Assembly: GCA_902765395.1 (NCBI GenBank)
Contig: CACWZP010000005.1
Coordinates: forward strand, 62,001-126,000
Length of the DNA stretch: 64,000 bases
DNA from: an uncultured Eubacteriales bacterium
Lineage (GTDB): Bacteria; Bacillota; Clostridia; Christensenellales; Aristaeellaceae
Direction: 5' to 3'
Each line of letters begins with the position of its first letter. The first letter of the stretch is position 1. Made by a program: the position numbers and the translations under genes. Under the pieces are notes generated by a model. It saw only the letters and a list, made by a program, of their open reading frames with translations. It ran no database searches and was not told the origin of the DNA. This document shows positions 51,510-59,748 of this stretch, piece by piece.

Positions 51510-52691
51510 TTGAACCATACATTGCGCATAATTGCATTGGTATTGATAACGGCGCTGCTGGGCAATTGCGGTGAAGTTGCTTTTGCGACATCTGTTGCAT
51601 TTTCCGAAGTATCGCTATTTGCAGTAAATGTCGGCAAGGGCGACGCCCTCTTGCTCAGGGTCGGTGCATGGACGGGACTGATTGATACCGGAAAAGCTCG
51701 CGCCATGGGACGAGTGGCACGGGCTCTTGAAATGCTTGGCATCGAACATTTGGATGCGGTGTTCCTGACCCACACCGATAAGGACCATGCGGGAGGACTT
51801 GAATGGCTTGCCAGGAGCGATATTGTTGTGGATATGTGGTACGCATCGGCTATGTTCATAGGCGTCAAGGAAACGAAGCACCCCGCGGTAAAAGCGGCGG
51901 CGATGCGCGGACAGGAAGTGTGCTGGCTCCAGCGCGGCGATGAAGTGCAACTGGAGGGCGGTACGGTGCTGCGGGTCCTGGCACCAGCTTCGCTATCTGA
52001 GGACAAGGATAATAACAACTCTCTTGTGATGATGTTGAAGAGCGACCAGGGCAGGATACTGCTCACCGGCGACATGGAACTTCCTGAAGAGGCAGAGCTG
52101 CTTTCCTATAGGGATGATCTTGCCTGCGAGGTGCTCAAGGTCGCCAATCATGCCGATGACGATACGACCAGCGATATCTTTGCCCAAGCTGTGTCAGCGC
52201 AGATCGCAGTAATATCGACCGACAGCCTCGAAAAACCCGGCACTCCTGATCCCGACGTGATTTGCCATCTGGAAGCGGCGGACAGCCAGGTGATTGTGAC
52301 CCAAGACGCCGAGTTGGGGTGGATGGTATCACTGTCTGACGGTGTAGCAACAGCTCGCGCGGTGAATATCGACGCGCCTTTGACATCGGGTATCTTTATT
52401 ATGGAGGTGGATGCCTCGGATGACAGAATCTTCCTGGGTAATTACTCCGGAAGAAGTATCGATCTCGGTGGCTTTTACCTGCACTCCAGTCGGGGAGATG
52501 AGTTGTTCACATTCCCGGACAACGTGTTCATTGCCCCTGGAGATACGCTTGTCATAGGCACCAACTCCACAGAAGGACGATTGGATTTATTGTGGGACGA
52601 CGAGAAGGTCGTTCATAAGAAGAATACCGACACAATCACGCTGTATGACCCATTTGGCCGTTTTATCGACAGCTGTGAGAATGGAAAATAA
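51510..52691 (+). CDS. Secreted metallo-beta-lactamase-fold protein with lamin-tail domain
   Basis: From a TTG at 51510 (AGAGGTG five bases upstream) the protein has a signal peptide (NHTLRIIALVLITALLGNCG), a ComEC/Rec2-type MBL domain (about 28-260) with NVGKGDALLL, GLIDTGK, the metal motif HTDKDHAGG, and LLTGDM, then a C-terminal lamin-tail beta-sandwich (about 290-385: MEVDASDDRIFLGNYSGRSIDLGGFYLHS). Free-standing ComEC-like MBL domains with lamin tails occur in secreted nucleases or hydrolases of Firmicutes. The Cys in the signal region (GNCGE) may be a lipobox, so it could be a lipoprotein. Nucleic-acid degradation is possible, not shown. Confidence 0.75.
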   Translation: MNHTLRIIALVLITALLGNCGEVAFATSVAFSEVSLFAVNVGKGDALLLRVGAWTGLIDTGKARAMGRVARALEMLGIEHLDAVFLTHTDKDHAGGLEWLARSDIVVDMWYASAMFIGVKETKHPAVKAAAMRGQEVCWLQRGDEVQLEGGTVLRVLAPASLSEDKDNNNSLVMMLKSDQGRILLTGDMELPEEAELLSYRDDLACEVLKVANHADDDTTSDIFAQAVSAQIAVISTDSLEKPGTPDPDVICHLEAADSQVIVTQDAELGWMVSLSDGVATARAVNIDAPLTSGIFIMEVDASDDRIFLGNYSGRSIDLGGFYLHSSRGDELFTFPDNVFIAPGDTLVIGTNSTEGRLDLLWDDEKVVHKKNTDTITLYDPFGRFIDSCENGK

Positions 52692-52715
52692 CAGATAACA
52701 CATGTCTTAGAATTA

Positions 52716-52746
52716 GATTTCGATCTATCAACATTTTAACGAAATC
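52716..52746. other. Inverted repeat at the left flank of the mobile element
   Basis: GATTTCG (52716-52722) and CGAAATC (52740-52746) lie between the convergent MBL gene and relaxase gene. It is a weak terminator candidate or a possible element boundary; 7 bp is too short to tell. Confidence 0.35.
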
Positions 52747-52750
52747 ACGA

Positions 52751-54331
52751 TCACAGCTGTTGTCTCTCATTCATAGATAAAGCGTTTTCACCAAGGATAA
52801 ACTTGACATTCCCGGCAATGACCCGCATTTGCTTTCGCTGCTCTGCCAGCAGGCGCAATGCCGCCCTCTGCTGGTCGCGCTGGCGGGACAGGCGAGACTT
52901 CTCCGCTTTCAATTCCTTCATCGACGGGAATGTTCCGTCAGGTGAAGCGGCCTTCAGATGGCTGACGGCATTTTCATACTCGTCGATCTCGGCCTTATGT
53001 GCAGTACGAAAAGCGCCCTTGTCCCCAGCTGAGAGAAACTGCCGGTACAATGCCTTATGGGAAAGGTATAGTCCAGTATAGTGGATGCGTTCGTTTATCG
53101 CCGTCAGAGCGTTCTGCGTCTCGCGCAGATCCGCGGAGGCTTGCTTGTATTGTGCCTCCGCCTGATCTGCCGCTTCTGCCAGCTTGTCCACGGTTCCAAT
53201 GCCATGCTCCTGGATGTAGGCGATTGTCCGTGCCATCTCCTGCAAATTGGACAGGGCGACCTGCCGGGCGTAGGCGCGGCTCTGCTGTGCCTTGACGCAG
53301 GTTTGCAGATCGACCACCAGCCGAAGCTCGGAATGGATGAAGAAGATGCGCGGCATTCCCTGGAACTCTGGCCGTCGCTGTTCTTCCTCCTGCTGCTGAA
53401 AACCCGCGATGCGCTCCGCGATCTGTTCTCGTTCGTAGATTCTTCCAAGCATCCTGCCGCGAATGGGCTTCTCGCGGTCAGGGTGCTTGTAGGAGATCAC
53501 TCCACGCGAAAAGCGAACGGCGATGCCAAACTGTTCCCGCATGATGCGGATGAAGTCCTGCTCATCCTTCGTCATTTCTACGGCCCTGTCCACGGCCTGC
53601 CGGAGTTGCTCTTTTATCGTGCTGTACTTGGTGTGAACCGGCTCGTAGCCGTCCTCACGGATTCGCCGGTTCCTCTCGTCCATCTTCTGCTGTCCGCGCT
53701 GGCGTTCCCAATACTCACGATTGGTTACGAGTCTGTCCGTTTTTAGTGAGATGTCATTGGGATACAGGTGTTCCCTCTCACAAATCGCATTTAGCTTTTC
53801 GTGCATCCTCATCGTCAGTTTGTCCGTGGGATGGTGCTTGAAGCCCGCCTTTGCATCTATCGGCTCCTCCATGAAATCCTGCCACGGCACATCCAGCTTT
53901 CGCAGGCTGTTCAGTACGATATGGCAATGGAGATTGCCGCTGTGATTATGGCCGTCCGTATGGGTCACGATCAAGGTTTGATGTCCGGCAAAGAAATGCT
54001 TTGCAAATTCCACGCCGATGGCCTGCACCTTCTCAGGGGTCAGTCCATGATCCGGCACGTCCCGCGGGTCGAAGCTGATGATGTAATGATGCGCCTTGCG
54101 GTCATTCTTCCCCAGGTTCTTATGCCAAAGCCGGTTCAGCTCCGTACACTCTGTGTTGAACGTGAACGGGTCGCAGTTGAGTGCGTCCAATAGATACCCT
54201 TCCCGCAGGATCATGTCCCCGTTCTCATCGAGGATGGGCTTCTGCGTATGGCTGTCATGCTGGAACAGCAGATACCGCTGCATCTGCCCATAGTCACTAT
54301 TTTTTACGGCGATATGCTTCAGAATAGCCAC
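52751..54331 (-). CDS. Relaxase / mobilisation nuclease (MobA/VirD2 type)
   Basis: The relaxase (526 residues) nicks at oriT and stays covalently bound to the transferred strand. The N-terminus has the likely active Tyr (DYGQMQRYLLFQ), HHYIISFDPRDV and the three-His motif HNHSGNLHCHIVLN that binds the metal. The C-terminal half is a long coiled-coil. A GTG start at 54331 with GGGAGGCGA seven bases upstream is chosen over 54361. The gene overlaps mobC by 35 bases, so both come from one message. The plus-strand end faces the MBL gene. Confidence 0.88.
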   Translation of the reverse strand: MAILKHIAVKNSDYGQMQRYLLFQHDSHTQKPILDENGDMILREGYLLDALNCDPFTFNTECTELNRLWHKNLGKNDRKAHHYIISFDPRDVPDHGLTPEKVQAIGVEFAKHFFAGHQTLIVTHTDGHNHSGNLHCHIVLNSLRKLDVPWQDFMEEPIDAKAGFKHHPTDKLTMRMHEKLNAICEREHLYPNDISLKTDRLVTNREYWERQRGQQKMDERNRRIREDGYEPVHTKYSTIKEQLRQAVDRAVEMTKDEQDFIRIMREQFGIAVRFSRGVISYKHPDREKPIRGRMLGRIYEREQIAERIAGFQQQEEEQRRPEFQGMPRIFFIHSELRLVVDLQTCVKAQQSRAYARQVALSNLQEMARTIAYIQEHGIGTVDKLAEAADQAEAQYKQASADLRETQNALTAINERIHYTGLYLSHKALYRQFLSAGDKGAFRTAHKAEIDEYENAVSHLKAASPDGTFPSMKELKAEKSRLSRQRDQQRAALRLLAEQRKQMRVIAGNVKFILGENALSMNERQQL

Positions 54332-54695
54332 GGAACTCGCCTCCCATCTTCTCAACCTCATATTTCATGGCGTACAACTCGGAGATGGCGCGCTGGGTGC
54401 GCTCGTACATCTCCCTGGAGCGAACGCCGCCGCCGTTGTAGTGGTGGGCGATCTGATTGAGGTTAGAGCCGATTTTCCCAAATTCGGCAATCAGCTTTTT
54501 CAGCATGGGCACCTCGGCCACGATCTCCTGACGGACAACGACTTTTCCCTTGATTACCATGCGTCGGATATATTCGGACACGCTCAGGTCGGCGGCGCGG
54601 GCTGCCGCTTCAATCTTGTTGTAGGTAGCCTGATCGAACCTGACACCGACGAATCGTTCTTTCGGCGCGTCTGGCCGTGTATTCTTCTTCCTCAT
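54297..54695 (-). CDS. mobC: MobC-like relaxosome accessory protein
   Basis: The 132-residue protein has an N-terminal ribbon-helix-helix region (VGVRFDQATYNKIEAAARAADLSVSEYIRRMV) and the MobC signature GKIGSNLNQIAHHYN. It binds oriT and helps the relaxase. GGAGGAACG precedes the ATG. The hairpin-rich oriT candidate is immediately upstream. Confidence 0.85.
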   Translation of the reverse strand: MRKKNTRPDAPKERFVGVRFDQATYNKIEAAARAADLSVSEYIRRMVIKGKVVVRQEIVAEVPMLKKLIAEFGKIGSNLNQIAHHYNGGGVRSREMYERTQRAISELYAMKYEVEKMGGEFRGYSEAYRRKK

Positions 54696-54744
54696 CGTTC
54701 CTCCTCATGGCGCTTGCCGCCATGCTGTGAATGAAATGAACCAA

Positions 54745-55064
54745 CCGCGCTCTGCGCGGATAAGCGGGTATGGGGAAAGTCCCCATCAAGATTCCGGTTT
54801 GACAGAAGTGGATACACTTTTGTTAAACGCGGAGGATCTTGCTCTGGAAGAAATCGACAGACCTGCGGCCTGTGCGATTTCTGATTGAAAAAGATGCCGT
54901 CCGACCCCGTCGTAACGGTGGCTGTGAACGGCATCATACCTCGTTTTGATAGGAAATTCCGCGGGAACCGCGGAATGACCATGTAGTGAATCCGTAGGAG
55001 AAAAGTAGCCGGAGTAGCTACTTTTCCCTTGCCATAAAACAGGAACGTAGTCGAAGCGACTACG
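54745..55064. other. oriT-like tract of seven hairpins
   Basis: The only long gap in the minus-strand gene run holds seven perfect or near-perfect stem-loops: 54745-54759 (CCGCGC-tct), 54770-54786 (ATGGGGA-aag), 54849-54882 (AGAAATCG outer stem plus inner stem), 54893-54935 (GATGCCGT outer, CCGT-cgta inner), 54956-54976 (ATTCCGCGG-gaa), 55001-55025 (AAAAGTAGC, 7-base loop; ends in TTTT, terminator-like) and 55046-55064 (CGTAGTCG-aag). Position directly upstream of mobC-relaxase is where oriT is expected. An open frame across it (54692-54982) looks like chance. Confidence 0.65.
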
Positions 55065-55073
55065 AAATGCTAT

Positions 55074-55925
55074 CTATTTGGCTACGCCCTCCAGGAGCCG
55101 CTTTGCCTCCGCGATATTCTGCTCGGCGGCCCGCTGGCGAATCTGCGTGTTGTTGATCCTGATAGGATAGCAGTGCGCCAGCACCCTGTCAAATATCCTG
55201 GCATGGGGAATGTCGCGTGGCTCTCGCAACTGCCCGATGCTCAGGTTTGTGGTGATGAGCATCGGTTTTCCGCTCTGGCACCGGCTGTCGATGACGCTGA
55301 AAACCTGCTCCACTGCGAAGCTGGAATCGTGTTCCACGCCGAGGTCGTCGATCACCAGCAGCCGGTAGCGGTTCAACTCGTCCAGGTAGGCGTTGCGATC
55401 CGTGCCCGCCATGCCCATCATGTAGTTCATGACCCGCGAGAAGTTGGTCATGTACACGGATACCCTCTGCTCCATCAGCGCGTTGGCGACACAAGCCGCG
55501 ATGAAGGTCTTGCCAGTTCCGACATTGCCCCACAACAGCAGCCCCATCCCGCGGGCCTCCATGTCCGGGAAAAGCTCCACATATCGCTTCGCCCTGGCAA
55601 TTTCAGGATTGTAGCCCTTGTCGTTATCAAAAGTGTACTCCAGCAATCGCCTGTCCCGGAAGCCGTCCCGCTTGAGGTGCTCGATTTCATCCGCTTTCCG
55701 CTTCGCCGCGCGCATGGCATCCTCCACGTCATGCTCTGCCCGCTTGCAATCGCACAGCACGGGCGGGCAGAATACAATGCCGCCGTCGCTCGTCCGGATC
55801 GCCGTCTGGCGTGGTGTGCGGCAGTTCCGGCAGTACACCAGCCCGTCCTGTTCATTCAAATACTCATCCTCCGCGAGCGTCCTGTCCCGGAACAGGTTTC
55901 CGAGAAGCTCCCGCATACTGTTCAC
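55074..55925 (-). CDS. DnaC-like helicase-loader ATPase
   Basis: The 283-residue AAA+ protein has an N-terminal zinc-finger-like segment (CRNCRTPR ... CPPVLCDC), Walker A GNVGTGKT, Walker B LLVIDDLG and the sensor-1 LITTN. DnaC/DnaI proteins load the replicative helicase. A GTG at 55925 overlaps the repA stop (GTGA) with GGAGGG upstream. Next to repA, it should load the host helicase at the element's origin. Confidence 0.85.
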   Translation of the reverse strand: MNSMRELLGNLFRDRTLAEDEYLNEQDGLVYCRNCRTPRQTAIRTSDGGIVFCPPVLCDCKRAEHDVEDAMRAAKRKADEIEHLKRDGFRDRRLLEYTFDNDKGYNPEIARAKRYVELFPDMEARGMGLLLWGNVGTGKTFIAACVANALMEQRVSVYMTNFSRVMNYMMGMAGTDRNAYLDELNRYRLLVIDDLGVEHDSSFAVEQVFSVIDSRCQSGKPMLITTNLSIGQLREPRDIPHARIFDRVLAHCYPIRINNTQIRQRAAEQNIAEAKRLLEGVAK

Positions 55926-56719
55926 AATGATTCACCCTCCTTGTACTCGTAGCTGACCGCCGCACAGCTGTCCTTTGACCTCCGCGCCCAGCTGCGCAGG
56001 GCGGCCTCGTAATTCTGATAGGTCTTGCCAGTGGAGGCCAGGTAGCACGACATATCATCAAGCAAAGGCTGGATATGCGGGTAGTCGCGGCGCAGCCGGG
56101 CGTATCCCTCGTCTGAGAGAAACACATTTTCAAACTGCCCGTAGCCGCGGATACTCTTGCTCCCTGGCTTTTGCTCTGTCGTTTTTACTCCTTCATTTTT
56201 ACTACCTGGTAATGGATTACCGCCGTCGCCGGTAATCTGCTTCCGCCCTGGCCGGTAATCCGCTACCGCCGCGGGCGGTAATGCGTTACCGTCATCGGCG
56301 GTAATGGGATACCGCTGGCGGCGGTCATCCGTTACCGGCGTGGGCGGTAGTTCATTACCGCCCACGTCCTGCGTTGGTTTCGGCCCGTCTCGCGGCACCT
56401 TCACATAGATGAAATCTGCCTTGCCAATGCCCTGGTGTATCTTCTCGATCAGTCCCTTCTCCGCAAGGGCGTTGAGCGAGAGCCGGATGGTCTTTTCGCT
56501 GCGGTGGAGCGCGGCGGCCAGGTCTTCAACTGTAAAGATGATAACGGCCCGGCCATCCTTGTCCGTCCATCCGTCGCGGTTGAGACTGAGCCTCGCCCGG
56601 TCCAGCAGAAGCACATACACGAAGATGGAAACCGGCAGCAGATCCGTGTCAAACAATAATCGGGGGAATATCAGATAGGGCGGCATCTGTGTATCCCTGG
56701 TCAGGTAATCGCAGGTCAT
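55922..56719 (-). CDS. repA: RepA_N-type replication initiator
   Basis: The 265-residue protein has the RepA_N N-terminal winged-helix domain (YLIFPRLLFDTDLLPVSIFVYVLLLDRARLS, FTVEDLAAALHRSEKTIRLSLN, about residues 10-105), a low-complexity middle (about 115-190) with a 23-residue period (GGNELPP ... DGNALPP ... GGNPLPG), and a C-terminal helical domain (about 195-260, GYARLRRDYPHIQPLLDDM). In RepA_N plasmids the origin lies inside the rep gene, and here the middle part is encoded by seven palindromic 23-bp repeats. ATGA overlap with the preceding gene. Confidence 0.85.
   Translation of the reverse strand: MTCDYLTRDTQMPPYLIFPRLLFDTDLLPVSIFVYVLLLDRARLSLNRDGWTDKDGRAVIIFTVEDLAAALHRSEKTIRLSLNALAEKGLIEKIHQGIGKADFIYVKVPRDGPKPTQDVGGNELPPTPVTDDRRQRYPITADDGNALPPAAVADYRPGRKQITGDGGNPLPGSKNEGVKTTEQKPGSKSIRGYGQFENVFLSDEGYARLRRDYPHIQPLLDDMSCYLASTGKTYQNYEAALRSWARRSKDSCAAVSYEYKEGESL
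56208..56360. repeat. Seven 23-bp iterons inside repA: putative replication origin
   Basis: The palindrome GGTAAT-N4-TACCG (or close variants) starts at 56208, 56231, 56254, 56277, 56300, 56323 and 56346, an exact 23-bp step every time. Twenty-three is not a multiple of three, so the repeat cannot be explained by a short peptide repeat: selection is on DNA. RepA_N initiators are known to bind repeats within their own gene. This tract is the probable origin. Confidence 0.85.
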
Positions 56720-57108
56720 TCACCAAGATAATCCCAGGGGATTTCATCGTCGGGGATGATGTCAGGCTTCGCGTCCTGCATGGACGGTTCCGCTTCGCCC
56801 TCGGCAGTCGGCGCACGCGCCAGCGCCGCCGTGCCGCCCTGCACGGCAAGCCCGGAGAGAAACGCGGGCAGCGCCAGCTTCATCATCTGCTCCGTCATGC
56901 CGATGATTTTCTCGGCGTATTGCCTTCCGATCTCTTCCTCCGTCCGATCATCCCTGATTCCATTTGCCATATACGCGACCAGGGCTTCCGAAAAGGATTC
57001 CGAATACGACCAGCCCTTTTCCTTCTGGAGTCGCTGCAACGCTGCCCATGCCTGCCGGTGTTTCTCCTTGTCGAGATTGAAGCGCACATGGAAGATTCTC
57101 GCGTTCAC
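56716..57108 (-). CDS. ParR/StbB-like partner of the ParM homolog
   Basis: The 130-residue protein has an N-terminal ribbon-helix-helix-like start (ARIFHVRFNLDKEKHRQAW) and helical middle (KGWSYSESFSEALVAYMANG), with an acidic tail ending PDIIPDDEIPWDYLGE. It starts with a GTG overlapping the parM stop (GTGA). Order and coupling match the DNA-binding adaptor of type II (actin-like) plasmid partition systems, whose C-terminus contacts ParM. Recognition is by context and fold pattern, not strong similarity. Confidence 0.6.
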   Translation of the reverse strand: MNARIFHVRFNLDKEKHRQAWAALQRLQKEKGWSYSESFSEALVAYMANGIRDDRTEEEIGRQYAEKIIGMTEQMMKLALPAFLSGLAVQGGTAALARAPTAEGEAEPSMQDAKPDIIPDDEIPWDYLGE

Positions 57109-58034
57109 GACTTATCCCTTCTTCTCAGGCTGGAGCTGGCCAGCGTCTCGTACCCCTTCGCCGTCGCGCACAGATCGTCGATGATGGTGACGCGGGTCTC
57201 GTCGTATTCCCCGAAGTGGCGCACCAGGCAGCCCCCGCCGCCGACGATCATCAGCCGCACCAGCGCCGGATCGTATTCATACCTGCGCAGGGCGGCGAAG
57301 ATGTCGGCGGTGTACTTCCTCGCCACGGTAATGATGCAGTCGAGGTACTTCCCGGCGATGTCGGCGGTGCCGGTGCGCAGCACCTGTTCCACGATGGAAT
57401 CGTCGATCTTCAGACCGAAGTTGTCCATGACGGCGTTCCTGGCCTGGATCATGCACTGGTTCACGCCCAGCTTCTCAGTCCAGGAGCGATCCTCCATCGG
57501 CTTGCGCTCAACGATGTACAGCACGTTCATGGTGCCGTTGCCGATGTCGGCCAACAGATTCGTGCCCTTCAAGCTGCCGAAGGTGTTGACCACGGCGGCG
57601 TAGCCCTGGGGGTACACGCTGCAACCCACAAAGCGAACGCGATAGTCCTTCCCGTTGTAGCGATACTCCACCTTCTCATTGCGCAACAGGTATTCCCGGA
57701 AGGATTCCCGCTGCTTGCGTACCCACGTCAGCGGCAGCCCCGCGGCGAGATGCACGTTCGCCTCCCGCATACCTGCTCTGTTCAGCTCACAGGCCACGCC
57801 CATCAGCGTCAGCAGATAGAAATCCTCGTCCATCGCCTTGTTGACGATGAACTCCTTGTGACCCTCGCCGATGCGGTAATACTTGCCGACGTACTCCAGG
57901 ATGTTGCCGGAGAATACCGGCTCGGTGTCGTATTCCGTGACGGCCGTCGGCGTGATCGTGTTCGCCGTCTTGATGTTCCCGTAGCCGTGGTCGATGCCGA
58001 TCACGGCAATCTTCTTATCGTTCAGATAGATCAT
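57105..58034 (-). CDS. parM: ParM/StbA-family actin-like ATPase
   Basis: The 309-residue protein has the actin-fold phosphate loops IGIDHGYGNIKTA (phosphate 1) and LLADIGNGTMNVLYI (phosphate 2), and LMIVGGGGCLVR (adenosine loop). It polymerises to push element copies apart before division. GGAGGAGAGC precedes the ATG, overlapping the VLP gene's stop region. With the ParR-like gene it makes a partition cassette, so the element spends time as a plasmid-like circle or is an actual plasmid. Confidence 0.85.
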   Translation of the reverse strand: MIYLNDKKIAVIGIDHGYGNIKTANTITPTAVTEYDTEPVFSGNILEYVGKYYRIGEGHKEFIVNKAMDEDFYLLTLMGVACELNRAGMREANVHLAAGLPLTWVRKQRESFREYLLRNEKVEYRYNGKDYRVRFVGCSVYPQGYAAVVNTFGSLKGTNLLADIGNGTMNVLYIVERKPMEDRSWTEKLGVNQCMIQARNAVMDNFGLKIDDSIVEQVLRTGTADIAGKYLDCIITVARKYTADIFAALRRYEYDPALVRLMIVGGGGCLVRHFGEYDETRVTIIDDLCATAKGYETLASSSLRRRDKS

Positions 58035-58044
58035 GCTCTCCTCC

Positions 58045-58278
58045 TCAATTCGTTTCGTGTTCTCTGGAAAAGATGCCGTGCACGTCCTTCCTGGCGGGCA
58101 GCACGGCCTCCCGATAATACCGGCACAGCGGGCTGTCCCGATAGGCCAGCCCCAGCATATAGCAGTCCGCGTTCAACGGCAGGCAGCCCTCAACCGGATC
58201 GTAATTGCCGCACTGTTCCACGACAGAGCGACGCACGGCCTCCAATTCCCGTTTCGTCAATTCGCCGGGGCGATACAT
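58045..58278 (-). CDS. Cysteine-rich VLP-domain protein
   Basis: The 77-residue protein fits the Cys-rich VLP family of conjugative elements: RRSVVEQCGNYDPVEGCLPLNADCYM and RDSPLCRYYREAVLP, with four conserved cysteines (a probable metal site or disulfide set). The ATG at 58278 follows GAAGGGAGTGTAA; an upstream start at 58314 is unlikely. Function is unknown. The 187-base gap upstream holds hairpins. Confidence 0.75.
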   Translation of the reverse strand: MYRPGELTKRELEAVRRSVVEQCGNYDPVEGCLPLNADCYMLGLAYRDSPLCRYYREAVLPARKDVHGIFSREHETN

Positions 58279-58435
58279 ATTTACACTCCCTTCATCGTGG
58301 TATAAGAAAACCACCCGGCACCGAAGCGCCGGATGGCATGTTGCTCTATGGTCTTGTCGTTCTTTGGTTCTGCCCCTGACCTTCAGGAGCGGACGAACAG
58401 GCGGAGCCGGGCATTGAGGCCCGCGGTGGCGAAGT

Positions 58436-58504
58436 CCGAATCTTCGATTCGGCCTGAGCCATCCGCGCCATAAGGCGCGGATAACTTTGCCTCCGGCAAA
58501 GTTA
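58436..58504. other. Three tandem perfect hairpins with short loops
   Basis: CCGAATC-ttc-GATTCGG (58436-58452), ATCCGCGCC-ataa-GGCGCGGAT (58461-58482) and TAACTTTGCC-tcc-GGCAAAGTTA (58482-58504, overlapping the stop codon of the membrane protein). They resemble the short-loop hairpins of the oriT tract and share no T-run. Confidence 0.7.
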
Positions 58505-58765
58505 CCTTCGCCCTCCGATCAGTCCGATGGCGATATGGGGCAGGATGTAGAGGATGAAGCTCACCGCCAGCAGCGGGATGATCTGCTGGAAGGTCGCCTC
58601 GTGAAAGGCGAAGCAGATCAGCCCCAGGCAAAACAGCGCGCTTGCCGCCAGGTAGAATACCCAATGGGACATGGCAACGGCAAAGGACGCGATCCAGCGC
58701 AGCAGGCCGGTGGCCAGCATCAGGACGAAAGCGGGAATCTTCAATACCCATTTCAAGATGCGCAT
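58502..58765 (-). CDS. CD1845-like small membrane protein
   Basis: The 87-residue protein (start RILKWVLKIPAFVLMLATGLL) has three membrane helices in the order seen in CD1845-family proteins of Tn1549/CTn-type conjugative elements. The ATG at 58765 follows GGAGGGACAGCT. Its function in transfer or entry exclusion is unknown. It overlaps no neighbour except the terminal hairpin. Confidence 0.6.
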   Translation of the reverse strand: MRILKWVLKIPAFVLMLATGLLRWIASFAVAMSHWVFYLAASALFCLGLICFAFHEATFQQIIPLLAVSFILYILPHIAIGLIGGRR

Positions 58766-58782
58766 AGCTGTCCCTCCAATCT

Positions 58783-59181
58783 TCATGTAGTCGTGTCGTT
58801 CTTCTCTCGGCGTTTCCGCCTGGATTCCCAATAGGCGTCCATAATGGCTTGAGCCATCGCGTCTTTCTGAGCATCGGACAAATAATCGCCCGACATGAGT
58901 GAAACGGCCTGTTGCGTCAGCAGCCGCGCCTGTGTTTCATGCGAGTGATCCGCACGGATAAACGCAAAGGAATCCAAGGAAGGTATGCCATTTATCAGGG
59001 CATCAACAGAAACGTCCAGTGCATCCGCGAGTTGTTTCAACAGTTTCTCTGTCCGTGGAAAGGTGGTGCCTGCTTCATAACCAAATATGGTGCGCGGAGA
59101 GACTCCAGCCAATTTCGCAAGGGCATTTTGCGATAGGTGCTTCTTTTTGCGAAGTTCTCGCACCTGTTCTCCAAACGTCAT
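58783..59181 (-). CDS. XRE-family repressor-like regulator of the mobile element
   Basis: The 132-residue protein has an N-terminal HTH_3 domain (VRELRKKKHLSQNALAKLAGVSPRTIFGYEAG, residues 7-40) and a longer C-terminal helical domain. GAGGGT lies just before the ATG. It heads the minus-strand operon and lies behind a strong promoter flanked by TCGCAA/TTGCGA inverted repeats, which fits auto-repression of replication/transfer genes. Confidence 0.85.
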   Translation of the reverse strand: MTFGEQVRELRKKKHLSQNALAKLAGVSPRTIFGYEAGTTFPRTEKLLKQLADALDVSVDALINGIPSLDSFAFIRADHSHETQARLLTQQAVSLMSGDYLSDAQKDAMAQAIMDAYWESRRKRREKNDTTT

Positions 59182-59226
59182 AGCATACCCTCTGAAGAGT
59201 TATCCCTTTCATTAATAGCATAAAGT

Positions 59227-59340
59227 GCATTTCAAATTGCGTATAATGATTATATCGCAACATGAATTGCGACTACATTCTATCAGATTCGCTACTCGTT
59301 GTCAATATCAAATTTCAGAATTATCGAAAATAAATTGCGA
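59227..59340 (-). promoter_or_regulatory. Consensus promoter with three operator-like inverted repeats
   Basis: On the minus strand, TTGACA (59305-59300), 17 bases, TAGAAT (59282-59277). Around it: TCGCAACATGAATTGCGA at 59255-59272 (6-bp arms), GCATTTCAAATTGC at 59227-59240, and a half-conserved TCGAAA-N5-TTGCGA at 59324-59340. The first lies over the transcription start. They are the likely binding sites of the XRE protein. Confidence 0.7.
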
Positions 59341-59748
59341 ATCCCTAAGGCTGAAAGTTATTTCAAAATTATTACAAATTTATTTCATATAATCACAACT
59401 TCATCTTGTTCTCTATAGTGTAATGTATATGCCGGTGGCTGGACAAGTAAATAGCCTAAGTTGCAGAAGGGCAAAGGATTATTCACATGAACGACTTGGT
59501 ACGCTGAGTACGCCAATCGTTCTGTTCTGAATACCTTGTGTCCTTCTGCAACCTTTATGAAGAACTGGTTTGCTTGATAGTACAAGTATGCCTTTTTGAA
59601 TGATCCTTTGCGCTTAATGGCGGAAAGGTTTTTTTATGCCCTCTACTGTATTGGCTCATTCGAGTCAATTCACAGCGTACTATTGTCCGCACGCCCCTCC
59701 TCGTTCTTTCTTCCTTCTGATTCCAGATTGTGAAGAAAGGACGAGACA
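59341..59748. other. AT-rich divergent gap
   Basis: No gene is visible. It presumably contains the plus-strand promoter for the sigma-like gene, though I see no clear -35/-10 pair. Imperfect inverted copies of a GCAGAAGG/CCTTCTGC-type motif occur around 59463 and 59542. Confidence 0.4.

Noticed and set aside
54692-54982. 96-codon minus-strand frame over the hairpin tract
   Set aside because: Its codons span five hairpins of the oriT candidate, the peptide has no coherent fold pattern, and its start lies within a stem; it is better explained as non-coding DNA.
56208-56360. CRISPR array
   Set aside because: The 15-bp palindromes have only 8-base separations and lie in the repA coding frame; there are no spacers of 25-40 bases and no cas genes.
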